A stretch of 64,000 nucleotides of DNA from Occallatibacter gabretensis (lineage in GTDB: Bacteria; Acidobacteriota; Terriglobia; Terriglobales; Acidobacteriaceae). Shown one piece after another: positions 1 through 9,904 of the stretch. A program made the position numbers and the translations under genes. A model generated the notes under the pieces. The model worked only from the letters and a program-made list of their open reading frames with translations. It was not told where the DNA came from and searched no databases. Each line of letters starts with the position of its first letter. Within the stretch, counting starts at the first letter, position 1. Location: contig NZ_LAIJ01000009.1 of the NCBI RefSeq assembly GCF_001449115.1, positions 1,804,114 to 1,868,113 on the forward strand. Direction: 5' to 3'.

Positions 1-891
1 ACCGAAGGGACTCAACTCAGCACATGGGAGCTGCGGCATCAGATGCCATATGTACTCACTCTGCTGCGGCTGCCGTTTCTCTTTGTCGGCGTAGTTCTGG
101 GCGGTGCGCTATGGTGGGTTACGCGGCGGCTCTACGGCAACTGGGGCGGCTATACCGCACTTGCTCTCTACTGCTTTTCACCTTCAATCATTAAAGCCAG
201 CATTACGCCGGGGCCTGAGATATTGGCAACGCTGGGCGTATACGGCGGCATATACACCTGTATTGGTGTGGCGCATGCCATGCAGGGGCCGCGCAAAAAA
301 TGGCGTCCGCGCATTGTGCTGCTCACATGCATCTTTGGTGTGGCAGCAGCCGCGCATATTGCTGCGCTGCCGGTGGTGGCGCTGCTGGGCATGCTGCTCA
401 TGCTGTGGATTGCCGAAGGCCGGCGCAGCCAGGCGTTGCCCATCGTGATGATGGCCGCGGTTGGCGCATTGCTGCTGGTGTTTGCGTGCTATGGCTTTTC
501 GCCGGACGCCTTCAGTTATCTCTTCCGTTCAGCATCGGGCTTCATGTGGTTCTCGTTCGACCCCATCCTGCGCTTCTTCACCACATTCAGCAATGCCGGC
601 ATCACCATCGCCGCGGCAGCATCGGTAATTTTGTATCTTGTGCTGCGGCGCTCGCGTTACTTCGGCAACACAGCTCCGTTGTTTTGCACCATGGTTTGCT
701 TCATTCTCGTAACCACAGGCGTCCACGCCACACCGTGGTTGTGGGCGGTGCCGTTTCTGCTTACCTTCATCGGTGGCGTCTTTGCGGATGCCTATGAAGG
801 GCCGCGGCCTAAGCTCGCGTTGGCCGCAGGCGGCGCTGTGGTTCTGCTGCAGGCCGTCTTCTGCTTGCTGAGCCTGCCCGGACTGCTATAA
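1..891 (+). CDS. Polytopic membrane protein, GT39-like, 5'-truncated by window edge
   Basis: The reading frame is open from base 1, with no stop before the first ATG at 43, so the true start lies outside the window. The visible 296 residues are almost entirely hydrophobic, with about eight membrane segments separated by short basic loops. The pattern of Arg-rich cytoplasmic turns and aromatic-rich helices resembles the membrane part of PMT/GT39-type lipid-linked sugar transferases. The catalytic first loop with acidic residues would be upstream and cannot be seen. The gene ends 38 bases before the convergent transporter gene. Assignment to GT39 is an inference from overall character; a generic membrane protein is the alternative. 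Confidence 0.6.
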   Translation, partial: TEGTQLSTWELRHQMPYVLTLLRLPFLFVGVVLGGALWWVTRRLYGNWGGYTALALYCFSPSIIKASITPGPEILATLGVYGGIYTCIGVAHAMQGPRKKWRPRIVLLTCIFGVAAAAHIAALPVVALLGMLLMLWIAEGRRSQALPIVMMAAVGALLLVFACYGFSPDAFSYLFRSASGFMWFSFDPILRFFTTFSNAGITIAAAASVILYLVLRRSRYFGNTAPLFCTMVCFILVTTGVHATPWLWAVPFLLTFIGGVFADAYEGPRPKLALAAGGAVVLLQAVFCLLSLPGLL

Positions 892-929
892 ACCACCCCA
901 GGGACGAAGACCTGTCCCCGGGGACCCCG

Positions 930-2210
930 CTATAGCGTCTCGTCCTTGGTCTCGCGGATCATGAACAGCCCGATCAGCGTAAGAATCGCAGAGGCCGTCA
1001 GGTAATAGCCCACATACTGCAGCCCATAATGCGAGGCCAGCCAGCGAGCAGCATACGGCGCCAGCGATGCGCCAAGGATTCCCGCCGTCGAAAATGCAAT
1101 CGAGCTGCCGGTGTAGCGTACCGGCGTGGGAAAGAGTTCCGAAACCACCGTGCCCAGCGGTCCATACGTAAGGCCCATCAGCGAAAGGCCTACAAGCAGC
1201 AGGACGAGCGGGTGGAGCGTGAACAGAGGCGCCAGCGCAAAGCCAAACACCGCAATCAGCACGGAGATGACAATCATGGTGCGGCGGCGGCCACGCTCCG
1301 CAATCCATGCGGCAATCGGAATCGTCAGCAGAAACGCAGCCGTGCCAATGAGCTGATAGACCAGGAACGTGTTGCGGCTGTAATGCAGCTCTGTGGTGCC
1401 CCAGTCCAGCGTGAACACGATCATCAGGTAAAACAAAACGAACGTTGACAGGCAGACCAGGATTCCCGCAACAACCTGAAGCGCATGATGACGAAACACC
1501 GAGAACAGCGGCACGCTCACTGGATGCATGTGCTTGCGTGCCTCCTCAAAGACCGGCGTTTCGGTAATCTTGAGTCGCACATACAGCCCAAGCAGCACCA
1601 GCGCTGCTGAAGCCAGAAACGGCAGCCGCCAACCCCAGCTTAAAAACTGATCGTTGCTCAGCCAATCCGAGAGCAGCAGAAAAATCCCGCCGGAGAGCGC
1701 AAATCCAATGGGCGCGCCAAGCTGCGGAAACATGCCGTAAATCGCGCGCCTTGAAGGCGGCGCGTTTTCAACCGCCAGCAGCACCGCTCCGCCCCACTCG
1801 CCGCCCAGGCCAATGCCCTGGCCAAAGCGGCACAGCGCCAGCAACATCGGAGCGGCAATCCCAATTGCGGAGTAGCCGGGCAGCACGCCCACCAGAAACG
1901 TAGACACGCCCATGGTTGAAAGTGCCAGCACCAGCGTGCGCTTGCGGCCAATGCGATCGCCAAAGTGTCCAAAGAGAGCCGAGCCGATAGGCCGCGCAAA
2001 GAACGCCACCGCAAATGTCGCCAGCGAGGCAAGCATGGCCGTCGAAGGATCGGATTTCGGAAAGAACAGGTGCGGAAAGACCAGGATGGAAGCCGTGGCG
2101 TAAATGTAAAAGTCGAAAAACTCGACCGCCGTTCCAACCAGGCTGGCAAAGAGAACCTGGGCCGGAGTATTGATGCGCGTTTCTGGTGAATTTCCGGTTG
2201 CGATGGGCAC
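930..2210 (-). CDS. MFS transporter, metabolite:H+ symporter (MHS/ProP-ShiA-like) family
   Basis: A 426-residue protein with twelve predicted membrane helices. The first helix carries the EFFDFYIYA stretch typical of the MHS family (ProP, ShiA, KgtP). The loop 2-3 motif reads GHFGDRIGRKRTL, the classic major-facilitator signature, and FGQGIGLGGEWGGA follows in helix 4, also typical of MHS members. It should import a small organic acid, betaine or similar solute with protons; the substrate cannot be read from sequence. The start is GTG at 2208-2210 with no obvious Shine-Dalgarno site, so a slightly different start is possible. It is convergent with the upstream membrane-protein gene and divergent from gyrA. 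Confidence 0.88.
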   Translation of the reverse strand: MPIATGNSPETRINTPAQVLFASLVGTAVEFFDFYIYATASILVFPHLFFPKSDPSTAMLASLATFAVAFFARPIGSALFGHFGDRIGRKRTLVLALSTMGVSTFLVGVLPGYSAIGIAAPMLLALCRFGQGIGLGGEWGGAVLLAVENAPPSRRAIYGMFPQLGAPIGFALSGGIFLLLSDWLSNDQFLSWGWRLPFLASAALVLLGLYVRLKITETPVFEEARKHMHPVSVPLFSVFRHHALQVVAGILVCLSTFVLFYLMIVFTLDWGTTELHYSRNTFLVYQLIGTAAFLLTIPIAAWIAERGRRRTMIVISVLIAVFGFALAPLFTLHPLVLLLVGLSLMGLTYGPLGTVVSELFPTPVRYTGSSIAFSTAGILGASLAPYAARWLASHYGLQYVGYYLTASAILTLIGLFMIRETKDETL

Positions 2211-2312
2211 GCAAAGATTCTATCGGACCGGTCTGCGCCGAGCGGCCGTAACGAGCAGTGTTCCCTGTCTCCAAAATAAAGAAAAATAAAGGTTTATTCG
2301 CATTCGTTTACC

Positions 2313-2342
2313 TTGCTGAAATCTGCTTTGAACGCGTAAAAT
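2313..2342 (+). promoter_or_regulatory. Candidate sigma-70 promoter of gyrA
   Basis: TTGCTG at 2313-2318 and TAAAAT at 2337-2342 are separated by 18 bases in an AT-rich gap upstream of gyrA. The -10 is a 5/6 match and the -35 is weaker. The leader to the ATG at 2409 would be about 60 bases. Confidence 0.4.
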
Positions 2343-2408
2343 AGATGCAGCACTTGCCGCATTTCGGCTCTTTTTTGCCGCACTCGTGCAACGTGCGTAA
2401 AAACATTT

Positions 2409-5246
2409 ATGGCAGACGATCAGAACCCGCAGCTTCCCCTCGACGGCGGCACTCCGCCCGGCGGCTCCAACCCGAGTCTCATTCCCATCAATATCGAAGA
2501 TGAGATGCGCCGCTCCTACCTCGATTACTCAATGTCGGTCATCATCGGGCGCGCCCTTCCGGATGCCCGTGACGGGCTCAAGCCCGTGCATCGCCGCGTT
2601 CTCTACACGCTGAGCGAGATGGGCCTGGAGCACAACAAGAAGTACACCAAGTGCGCCAAAGTTGTCGGTCAGGCTATGGGTGTCTACCATCCCCACGGCG
2701 ACTCCGCCATTTACGACACGCTGGTCCGCATGGCGCAGCCGTTTTCGCTGCGCTATCCGCTTGTCGATGGGCAGGGCAACTTCGGCTCTGTCGACGGCGA
2801 TCCGCCAGCCGCCATGCGTTACACCGAGTGCCGCATGCAGCGCATTGCCGGCGAGCTGCTTGCTGACATCGATATGGAAACCGTGGACATGGTGCCGAAC
2901 TACGACGAGTCCACGTTTGAGCCCTCGGTGCTGCCCACGCGCATCCCGAACCTGATCGTCAATGGCTCCAGTGGCATCGCCGTCGGAATGGCGACAAATA
3001 TTCCACCGCACAACCTCACTGAGATCGTCAATGCGACGATCGATCTTGTGAAAAATCCCAAAGCCGGCCTGGCTGAAGTGCTCATGCATGTGCAGGGGCC
3101 TGACTTCCCGACTGGTGGATTCGTCTACGGTCGCAGCGGCATCGCGCAGGCCTACCGCACTGGCCGCGGTCGCTTCATGATGCGCGCTCGCGTGGCCACG
3201 GAATTCCTGACCAAGGAAAAACAGGCGATCATCGTCACCGAGATTCCATATCAGGTCAACAAGTCCAAGCTCATCGAGCGCATCGCCGAGCTGGCCAACG
3301 AAAAGATCATTGACGAGATCAGCGACGTGCGTGATGAGAGCGATCGCGACGGCATGCGCATCGTCATCGAACTCAAGCGTGGCTCGCAGCCGGAGATCGT
3401 GCTGAATCAGCTCTACAAGCACACGCAGATGCAGGAAAGCTTCTCCATGATCTTCCTTGCCGTTCTGCACGGTCAGCCGCGTGAGCTTGGGTTGGACCAG
3501 GCAATTCGCGCGTTTATTGATCATCGCGTGGAGGTGGTGCAGCGCCGCACCGTGTATATGCTCCGCAAGGCGCGCGAGCGTGAACACATCCTCGAAGGCT
3601 ACAAGATCGCGCTCGACAATCTCGACACGGTCATTAAGATCATTCGCGGGTCCGGCTCTCGCGCAGAGGCCCGCGAAAACCTCTACGCCTGGGGCAAAGG
3701 CAGTGAGATCGTCATCAACCTTAATCGCGAGCGTCTTTCTCAAGAAGAGAAGGGCCTTACGTTACGCCAGGTTGACGCAGTTCTCGAACTGCAGCTCTAT
3801 CGCCTCACGCAGCTCTCTGTCGATGAAATCCTCAGTGAGCTCGGCGAGATCCGCAAGAAGATCGCCGAGTACGAATCCATTCTCGCCAGCGACACAAAGC
3901 TGCGCGCAGTGATCATTAAGGAACTCGAAGAGGTTCGCGACAAATACGGCGACGCACGCCGCACGCAGATCGTCGATGAGTCCGCCGAACTCCAGCTTGA
4001 GGACCTGATTGCAGACGAGCAGGTTGCCGTAACCGTCAGCCATCAGGGTTACCTGAAGCGCACCCCCATCAGCACGTATCGCCAGCAGCGACGCGGCGGC
4101 ACCGGTCGCATGGGCATGAAGACGCGCGAAGAGGATTTCGTCGCGCAGCTCATCGTGGACTCCACGCACGCGTATCTGCTGTGCTTCACCAACTCGGGCC
4201 GCGTCTACTGGCTCAAGATCTACGAGATTCCTGACGTGGGTGCTGCGGGCAAAGGCAAGAGCATGGCGAGTCTGCTGAGCCTGCAGCCCGGCGAAACTGT
4301 CCGCGCCATTCTTCCCGTGCGCGATCTCGAAGAAGAAGGCAAGTTCATCTTCTTCGCCACGCAGCAGGGCGTCGTCAAGAAAACGCCGCTCAAGGACTTC
4401 TCAAATGTCATGGCGCGCGGCATCATTGCCATCGCCATCGACAAGAACGACGATCTCGTCACCGCTGACATCACCAATGGCAAGCAGAACATCTTCCTCG
4501 CCACACGCGAGGGAATGGCCATCCGGTTCCAGGAGGAGTATGACGCCGAGCGCAGCGGTATAGGCCTGCGTCCCATGGGCCGGAATGCCGCCGGTAACAA
4601 GGGCATCACCCTCAAGAAGGGCGACTACGTCATCGGCGCTGCCATTACGGACTCGGACGAAACCCGCGATAAGGAACGCGATGAGTGTGCCAAGGAACGG
4701 AATCTGACGGACAAGCTCGCCGCCTTACGTAAGGTCTATAGCGACGCGAAGGATGCTCTGCACAAGGCCCGCGAAGACCGGCGCGGCGGAGAATCTGAAG
4801 ACGAGAAGCTCAAGACCAGCGAAAAGAATGCCGAGAAGGCGGTCGAAGAAGCATGGTCCGCGCTGAAGGAACTCGACACCAAGCTGTGCGTCACGCGGTC
4901 GCTCATTCTTTCCGTCACGGAGAACGGCTTCGGCAAGCGCACAGATGTGGATGAGTATCGCCTGACCGCACGCGGCGCACAGGGTGTAAATAACCTGAAA
5001 GCCACGCCAAAGGTGGGAAAAACCACTTCCATTCTGTTAGTCAATGAAACCAGCGAGCTGATGGTCATCAGCCAGTGGGGCAAGATCATTCGCCTCGACA
5101 CCAAGACGGTGCGCGCCGCAGGTCGCGCCACGCAAGGCGTGCGGTTGCTCAACTTGGATGCGGAAGACAAGGTTGCCGCCGCCGTAATCATCCCGCCTGA
5201 CGAACTAAACGGCAAGGACGACGAGCAGGGCACACTAATCCAATAA
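2409..5246 (+). CDS. gyrA: DNA gyrase subunit A with a coiled-coil insertion in its C-terminal domain
   Basis: This is the breakage-reunion subunit of gyrase. The catalytic tyrosine is Tyr138 in RYTECRMQ, and the quinolone pocket [10 protein letters not shown] has Ser99 and Asp103, the drug-sensitive type. The GyrA box reads QRRGGTG at residues 560-566, which marks gyrase rather than topoisomerase IV and wraps DNA for negative supercoiling. The protein is 945 residues, longer than the usual 820-880. The excess is mainly a highly charged Lys/Glu/Ala-rich segment at about residues 748-825, between blades of the C-terminal pinwheel and just before [11 protein letters not shown]. An acidic N-terminal tail of about 25 residues precedes the first conserved block. 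It stands alone, without gyrB beside it. Confidence 0.98.
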   Translation: MADDQNPQLPLDGGTPPGGSNPSLIPINIEDEMRRSYLDYSMSVIIGRALPDARDGLKPVHRRVLYTLSEMGLEHNKKYTKCAKVVGQAMGVYHPHGDSAIYDTLVRMAQPFSLRYPLVDGQGNFGSVDGDPPAAMRYTECRMQRIAGELLADIDMETVDMVPNYDESTFEPSVLPTRIPNLIVNGSSGIAVGMATNIPPHNLTEIVNATIDLVKNPKAGLAEVLMHVQGPDFPTGGFVYGRSGIAQAYRTGRGRFMMRARVATEFLTKEKQAIIVTEIPYQVNKSKLIERIAELANEKIIDEISDVRDESDRDGMRIVIELKRGSQPEIVLNQLYKHTQMQESFSMIFLAVLHGQPRELGLDQAIRAFIDHRVEVVQRRTVYMLRKAREREHILEGYKIALDNLDTVIKIIRGSGSRAEARENLYAWGKGSEIVINLNRERLSQEEKGLTLRQVDAVLELQLYRLTQLSVDEILSELGEIRKKIAEYESILASDTKLRAVIIKELEEVRDKYGDARRTQIVDESAELQLEDLIADEQVAVTVSHQGYLKRTPISTYRQQRRGGTGRMGMKTREEDFVAQLIVDSTHAYLLCFTNSGRVYWLKIYEIPDVGAAGKGKSMASLLSLQPGETVRAILPVRDLEEEGKFIFFATQQGVVKKTPLKDFSNVMARGIIAIAIDKNDDLVTADITNGKQNIFLATREGMAIRFQEEYDAERSGIGLRPMGRNAAGNKGITLKKGDYVIGAAITDSDETRDKERDECAKERNLTDKLAALRKVYSDAKDALHKAREDRRGGESEDEKLKTSEKNAEKAVEEAWSALKELDTKLCVTRSLILSVTENGFGKRTDVDEYRLTARGAQGVNNLKATPKVGKTTSILLVNETSELMVISQWGKIIRLDTKTVRAAGRATQGVRLLNLDAEDKVAAAVIIPPDELNGKDDEQGTLIQ

Positions 5247-5251
5247 AAATT

Positions 5252-5295
5252 CGCTTCCCGGGTTTCTTTCAGAGAATTCGGGAAGCGGTTTTTTC
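5252..5295 (+). terminator. Intrinsic terminator of gyrA
   Basis: CGCTTCCCG at 5252-5260 pairs perfectly with CGGGAAGCG at 5279-5287 across an 18-base loop, followed by a run of six T from 5289. It lies six bases after the gyrA stop codon. Confidence 0.85.
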
Positions 5296-5335
5296 ATCCC
5301 CTGTAAGATGATCATGCGTAGAGCGAGGCCACCGG

Positions 5336-6469
5336 ATGCGCATGCAGTTTCACAAACTCTTCCTGCCCCTGTTCCTTTCCGTGCTGGCGTTGCCCGCTAC
5401 TGCGCAAAAAGATCTCCTAGATAAAGCCAGCATCACCAATTCCTCGGCATCATTCATCGACGTCGCCTCGCGCCGTTCTGCGCTTGCCTCGGCAACGAAT
5501 CCGCGCGTCATTGCAGCCCTCAAAGACAAGTGGGGCTGCACCCGCTCGGAGCAGCCCGCGCCGCCCACCGGCCGCATGATCATTCCGCATCACTATCTCA
5601 GCGGCAGCAATGGGCCCATTAATCCGGAAGAGGCAAAGGCTACCGTCCCATATCAGAAGCTTCAGGATGCAGTGACAGACGGCGCAAGCCGTTATGTGGC
5701 TACGGGCGATCATGCTGAAGCCGTTTGCGTCGCCAACCTGCTCGCCCGCTGGGCCGCGGCCAGAACACTGCTCGATTACACCTCGAAGGAAAGCAGTCAG
5801 GCATGGTACCAGGTGGAGTGGACGCTCAGCTCCATCTCACTCGCCTATTCCGTCGTGCAATCGGACTCCGCCATCCCTGCGGATCAGCGCAAGCAGATTG
5901 TTAACTGGATGCACGATGTGACCATCTACATGTTCGATCAGGGCCCGCGTCCGGATGACCACACGCGCGAGAACAATCACTCCTACTGGCGCGCACTCTG
6001 CGCCACATCGGTCGGCGTGCTCGCTTCGGATAACAGTCTCTACCGCCGCGGCCTGGAGCAATATGTGCGCGCTATCGGACAGATGAATCCCGATGGCTCA
6101 CTGCCGCTCGAAATGGCCCGCCACGAAAATGCGCTGCACTACCAGAGCTTTGCGCTTGAGCCTCTTGCCATGGTAGCCGAGCTTGCCGCGCGCCAAGGCA
6201 CAGACCTCTATAGCATTCGCTCAAACGGCCACACCATTGCGGATGCCGTCGACTTTCTTGTGCGCGCCTCCGCAAATCCCGACCTCATGAAGCAATACGC
6301 ATCGGAGCCGCAAAGCTTTTCGCTCTTCTCTGGCAAAAAGCCGCCGGCATGGGTTGAGTTCTGGGCTGCACATCATCCCGGCGAACCTTGGAGCACACTG
6401 CTGAATCAGCCCTTATCCGATTCCGTCATCGGCGGCAATGCCACGCTCTATGTAGCGCCCGCGAAGTAG
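5336..6469 (+). CDS. Secreted alginate lyase, PL5 (AlgL-like)
   Basis: The 377-residue protein starts with a signal peptide ending at ALPATA-QKD. The middle contains NNHSYWRALCATS followed about 30 residues later by DGSLPLEMAR and then LHYQSFALEPLAMVAE. These are the conserved blocks of the alginate_lyase (AlgL, PL5) (alpha/alpha) toroid, where the Asn-His pair and a later Arg/Tyr form the active site for beta-elimination of mannuronate. Length matches AlgL (about 370). No alginate biosynthesis genes are nearby, so a role in using external alginate-like polymer or trimming an exopolysaccharide is more likely than polymer export. It ends one base before the convergent gene's stop codon. The first ATG at 5336 is kept; the ATG at 5342 is equally possible. 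Confidence 0.85.
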   Translation: MRMQFHKLFLPLFLSVLALPATAQKDLLDKASITNSSASFIDVASRRSALASATNPRVIAALKDKWGCTRSEQPAPPTGRMIIPHHYLSGSNGPINPEEAKATVPYQKLQDAVTDGASRYVATGDHAEAVCVANLLARWAAARTLLDYTSKESSQAWYQVEWTLSSISLAYSVVQSDSAIPADQRKQIVNWMHDVTIYMFDQGPRPDDHTRENNHSYWRALCATSVGVLASDNSLYRRGLEQYVRAIGQMNPDGSLPLEMARHENALHYQSFALEPLAMVAELAARQGTDLYSIRSNGHTIADAVDFLVRASANPDLMKQYASEPQSFSLFSGKKPPAWVEFWAAHHPGEPWSTLLNQPLSDSVIGGNATLYVAPAK

Positions 6470-6470
6470 A

Positions 6471-8474
6471 CTACAGCTTACTCAGCTTCGCCTCCAGCCC
6501 CGGCACATAGGCCGGCTGCGCGCCGGCCTCCAGCTTCTTCGCTTCATTCAGAGCCGCGGTCCATGCAGTGCGCGCTTCATCTTTCTGCCCGTTTGCATTC
6601 GCCGCATCGCCCAGAGCCGCCTGCGCGTCAATGACCGTTGGATCCATCGCCACGCCTTCACGCGCCAGTGTCAGAGCTTCCTGCATCCTGCCCGCCTGCA
6701 GTGACAGCAGTGCGAGTTGAGCCCGGCTCAGCGCGGCAGCCTTCTTCATATCAAACGTTCCGCGATAAACAAACACCGCATCATCGATGTACTCCTGCGG
6801 CTCAATACCCAGAAAATTTTGATATGGATTCAACGCTCCGGTAGGCCACTCGCAGCCGCTGAGGTCGCCCGCGCTCATCAGCACCGTCCCATGGATCACG
6901 GGCGGGGTAGCCTCAGGTCCGCCCCATGCATATGTGCCCTGCCATAAGGTGTCCGTCGTAGGCAGATGATGGCAGCGGATGCCATACGTTGCCGTATCCA
7001 CCTCCGGATAAGCAAAGTAAGCAAACCAGCACTCCTCATTCGGATGCGCGTCCTGCCACTTTTTCACGGAGATCAACTGCTGCCCCCAATCGACATTCGC
7101 ATCACTCAACAGATTATGCAGGTTCTTCGGGCCGCCCCATGCTTCATTCGCATACGCAATATCATTTGGAAACACCACAAGCGCGGAAACAACATGCGCC
7201 GCAATCAGCACGCCGCAAACCCACGCCCATGCTTTGCTCTTCGCACTCAGCGCCACCACACCAGCACCCGAAAGAATCGCAGCCAGCGCATACAGCGGCA
7301 GAATATGCCGCGAGCCAATGTTCATGCCGGAGAGAATCGCCACGGCAAGATACACGATCCAGGGAACCAGAATGTATGTCACCTCGCGTGCCTTGTTCAG
7401 CTTTCGCGTAAGAATGGCAAAGAAGCTCAGCAGTACCAGCCCGAGCAGCCCGAGCGTCGTTTTCATCGTAATGACGATAGGGAAGTACCACCACACACCA
7501 TGGGGAATCTGCTGGCCCAGAATGAATGTGGGATAAAACTGCGCCATGCGCTTCACATCCACCAGGCCCATCAGGTAGCTCTCCGGCAGCAGATGCAGAT
7601 GCGCAATCGTCATCACGCCTGTCTGTTCAAAGTGGCTCAACGGCATCACGTAATCCGCCAGCGAAGTGGTCAGTGCCATTCCCGCTGGCCGCGCCGCATA
7701 GCGGAATCCATAAAACGCCCACAGCACCACCACGCCAATCACAACAACAGCGGCAAATGCTCCGCTCAGCCGCAGAGCCGTGCGCCCGCGCGTGCCCTTG
7801 GCCGCAACAAAGACCTCATACGCAATCAGCAGCACCAGCATAGGCGCCAGCAGAATGCCGGAGTGCTTCGTAGCCAGCAGCAGCCCCGCGGCAACGCCCG
7901 CAAGCGCCAGCCGCAACAGCGAAGGCTGCTTCACATAGCGATAAAACGCATAGACGCTCAGCAGAAAAAAGAGCGTTACACCCACATCGGTCGTCACCAG
8001 TGCGGAGTGGCCAAGAATATTAGGTTCAAACACCACAAGCACCAGTGCAATCAGCGCAGCGCTCGCGCCAAACCACTCACGCGTCGCAAAAAACACAACC
8101 AGTGACAGCGCAATCGCCAACAGGCCCGCAGCCATCCTCATCCGAAAGACAAGCCGTTGCCCCGCGCCATCATTACGCGCCAGCCATTCGCGCCCGTCCT
8201 GGTACGCCTCAGTCTTGAAGTCGCGATCCTGCCGCACCGTAGGCACCCACATCTTCTCGCCTAGCAGAGGCAATGTGGCCAGCAGCTTCACAAGCGGCGG
8301 ATGCTCAGGATTCAGCCCATAGTCGCCGGCCTTCCACATCTCGTAACCGGCAAACATGTGGTCGTCCTCGTCCCACGTCAGTGACTCGCGGTGCACAACA
8401 TAGGCAAACTGGGCCACCTGCACCACAATCAGCAGGGCAACAATAATCCAGATCCAGCGTTTCGAGAGGTTCAT
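6471..8474 (-). CDS. Glycosyltransferase family 39-type membrane protein with C-terminal TPR
   Basis: A 667-residue protein with an N-terminal anchor, then SLTWDEDDHMFAGY and NPEHPPLVKLLATLPLL. The Asp/Glu pair in the first periplasmic loop and the EHPPLxK motif are hallmarks of PMT/ArnT (GT39) enzymes, which move a sugar from a polyprenyl-phosphate carrier to lipid A, protein or another acceptor. About eleven membrane helices follow. The last about 90 residues contain a tetratricopeptide-like repeat region (AQLALLSLQAGRMQEAL, then AQAALGDAANANGQKDEA), an extra module not found in ArnT that may bind the acceptor or a partner. Acceptor and sugar are unknown. It is convergent with the alginate lyase. 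Confidence 0.82.
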   Translation of the reverse strand: MNLSKRWIWIIVALLIVVQVAQFAYVVHRESLTWDEDDHMFAGYEMWKAGDYGLNPEHPPLVKLLATLPLLGEKMWVPTVRQDRDFKTEAYQDGREWLARNDGAGQRLVFRMRMAAGLLAIALSLVVFFATREWFGASAALIALVLVVFEPNILGHSALVTTDVGVTLFFLLSVYAFYRYVKQPSLLRLALAGVAAGLLLATKHSGILLAPMLVLLIAYEVFVAAKGTRGRTALRLSGAFAAVVVIGVVVLWAFYGFRYAARPAGMALTTSLADYVMPLSHFEQTGVMTIAHLHLLPESYLMGLVDVKRMAQFYPTFILGQQIPHGVWWYFPIVITMKTTLGLLGLVLLSFFAILTRKLNKAREVTYILVPWIVYLAVAILSGMNIGSRHILPLYALAAILSGAGVVALSAKSKAWAWVCGVLIAAHVVSALVVFPNDIAYANEAWGGPKNLHNLLSDANVDWGQQLISVKKWQDAHPNEECWFAYFAYPEVDTATYGIRCHHLPTTDTLWQGTYAWGGPEATPPVIHGTVLMSAGDLSGCEWPTGALNPYQNFLGIEPQEYIDDAVFVYRGTFDMKKAAALSRAQLALLSLQAGRMQEALTLAREGVAMDPTVIDAQAALGDAANANGQKDEARTAWTAALNEAKKLEAGAQPAYVPGLEAKLSKL

Positions 8475-8675
8475 CGTACATCCTTCAAAAGAGTCGAAGT
8501 GAAACGTTTGAGTGCAGCGAAATTCTACACAGGCTCACAAGAGTCTGGCACGGTCGTCCAAGCTTAAGAAATGTAAGCGGTATGTTATCGGACATAGCCG
8601 CATCCGGATAGATACTCTCCCTGAGACCCATGTGTGGCATAAACTGAAGAAGCTCTGGAATCTCCGCACACTTCT

Positions 8676-9800
8676 ATGAAGTTCAGGAATGTGTGCCTCA
8701 TCTTTACGCTGGCAGTTTTCGCTGCGGCCTCCGCCCTCGCCACTCCGGTCACGCGAGCGCATAAGCGCGCGCCGGCACTCGTGCCGCCTCGTAAGCCGTC
8801 TCATGCGGCTCCCACAAAATCCAGCACAAAACCCGCTTCAGCAAAGTCTCGCAGTGCAACCAGCGCCTCGGCAACTTCAACGGCAGGCCGTCACGCAAAC
8901 ACGCGCAGCGCAGCAAGCAACACTCAGAATCGCCCCCAGAATCGTACTATCGCGCGTTCCGCCAGCCGCGCACCTGCGCCTTCCGCAAATGCCCGCTCAC
9001 AACGCAACGTACGTACTTCGCCACAGCCCCGCTATCTGCCGGCAGTTCGCCGCCGTATTCGGCGCGAACCGGTGCCGCAACCCGAAACAGAGTCCACTCC
9101 CGACCCGCACGTAGAGATAGCTTCGCTCAATACGGAAAGCATGACGCTGCCTTCTACGCGCCATGCAGCGTCCAGAGCCGTCTCCATGCCCGCGCCGCTC
9201 AAAGGCTCCTTTGAATCCCTGGCGCGCCAGAATGAAAAGACCGAAGAAGACGGTCTTGAACGCATTCTCGACGAACAAGACCTGCAAGACCGCATCGACC
9301 ACAAGCTGCTGGTACCTGTTCCGGTCTCCGCTTCACTCAGCATCAACAACAATCTTGCCGAGACGCATCGCTACGTGCGGCCCTGGACCGCGACCTTCCT
9401 GGGAGATCTATCCAAAGCTCATGCGCAACGCTTTGACGGCCCCATCCAGGTCACCTCCGCCGTGCGTACCGTGGATTACCAGAAGCAGCTGATGCATGTG
9501 AACGGCAACGCCACGCAGGCTGAAGGCGACGTTGTCAGCCCGCATCTCACCGGCGCCACCATCGACATCGGCAAGAACACTATGAGCCGCGCCGAGCTGG
9601 CCTGGATGAGGAATTTCCTGCTTCCGCTGCAGCTTGACGGCAAGATCGACGTGGAAGAAGAATTCCGCCAGGCCTGCTTCCATATCACCGTTTACAAATC
9701 CTACGTGCCGCCGCTGGCGCCGGCCACGTCTGTCGCGTCTGCCCGAAAAGTCCGCAGCAAAGCCAGCGCGCAAGTAGCCTCTACGGACGACCCGCAATAA
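8676..9800 (+). CDS. Secreted DUF5715-like protein (peptidase M15-like fold)
   Basis: A 374-residue protein with a signal peptide (residues 1-23), a long Ala/Ser/Arg/Pro-rich low-complexity linker to about residue 160, and a folded C-terminal domain. The domain contains SAVRTVDYQKQL, SPHLTGATIDIGK and CFHITVYKSY. The spacing of SxxR, SxHxxGxxxDI and the final HIT resembles VanY/M15 D,D-carboxypeptidases, and the family looks like DUF5715, common in Acidobacteriota. A cell-wall role is therefore plausible but not shown. The zinc-ligand set appears to be kept (His in SPHL, Asp in TIDI, His in FHIT). The basic linker may bind the wall. Confidence 0.65.
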   Translation: MKFRNVCLIFTLAVFAAASALATPVTRAHKRAPALVPPRKPSHAAPTKSSTKPASAKSRSATSASATSTAGRHANTRSAASNTQNRPQNRTIARSASRAPAPSANARSQRNVRTSPQPRYLPAVRRRIRREPVPQPETESTPDPHVEIASLNTESMTLPSTRHAASRAVSMPAPLKGSFESLARQNEKTEEDGLERILDEQDLQDRIDHKLLVPVPVSASLSINNNLAETHRYVRPWTATFLGDLSKAHAQRFDGPIQVTSAVRTVDYQKQLMHVNGNATQAEGDVVSPHLTGATIDIGKNTMSRAELAWMRNFLLPLQLDGKIDVEEEFRQACFHITVYKSYVPPLAPATSVASARKVRSKASAQVASTDDPQ

Positions 9801-9904
9801 TCTCCCTGCAGCCTCCTCAAGCGGCGCGAAATCATCGCGCCGTATGCCGTTTCACGATACAATCGCGCACAAGTAGCTAGTGCATATTTTTTGTGAGGCA
9901 TACG

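Noticed and set aside
2529-3743. A 404-residue open frame antisense to gyrA
   Set aside because: gyrA is unambiguous on the plus strand; the antisense product is Asp/His/Leu-rich without motifs, typical of a shadow frame.
5336-6469. Alginate biosynthesis cluster
   Set aside because: The PL5 lyase is alone; neighbours are gyrA and a GT39-type gene, with no alg export or epimerase genes.
6966-8105. A 379-residue open frame opposite the GT39-type gene
   Set aside because: The product is rich in Arg, His and Gln with no domain, and the minus-strand gene explains the sequence.
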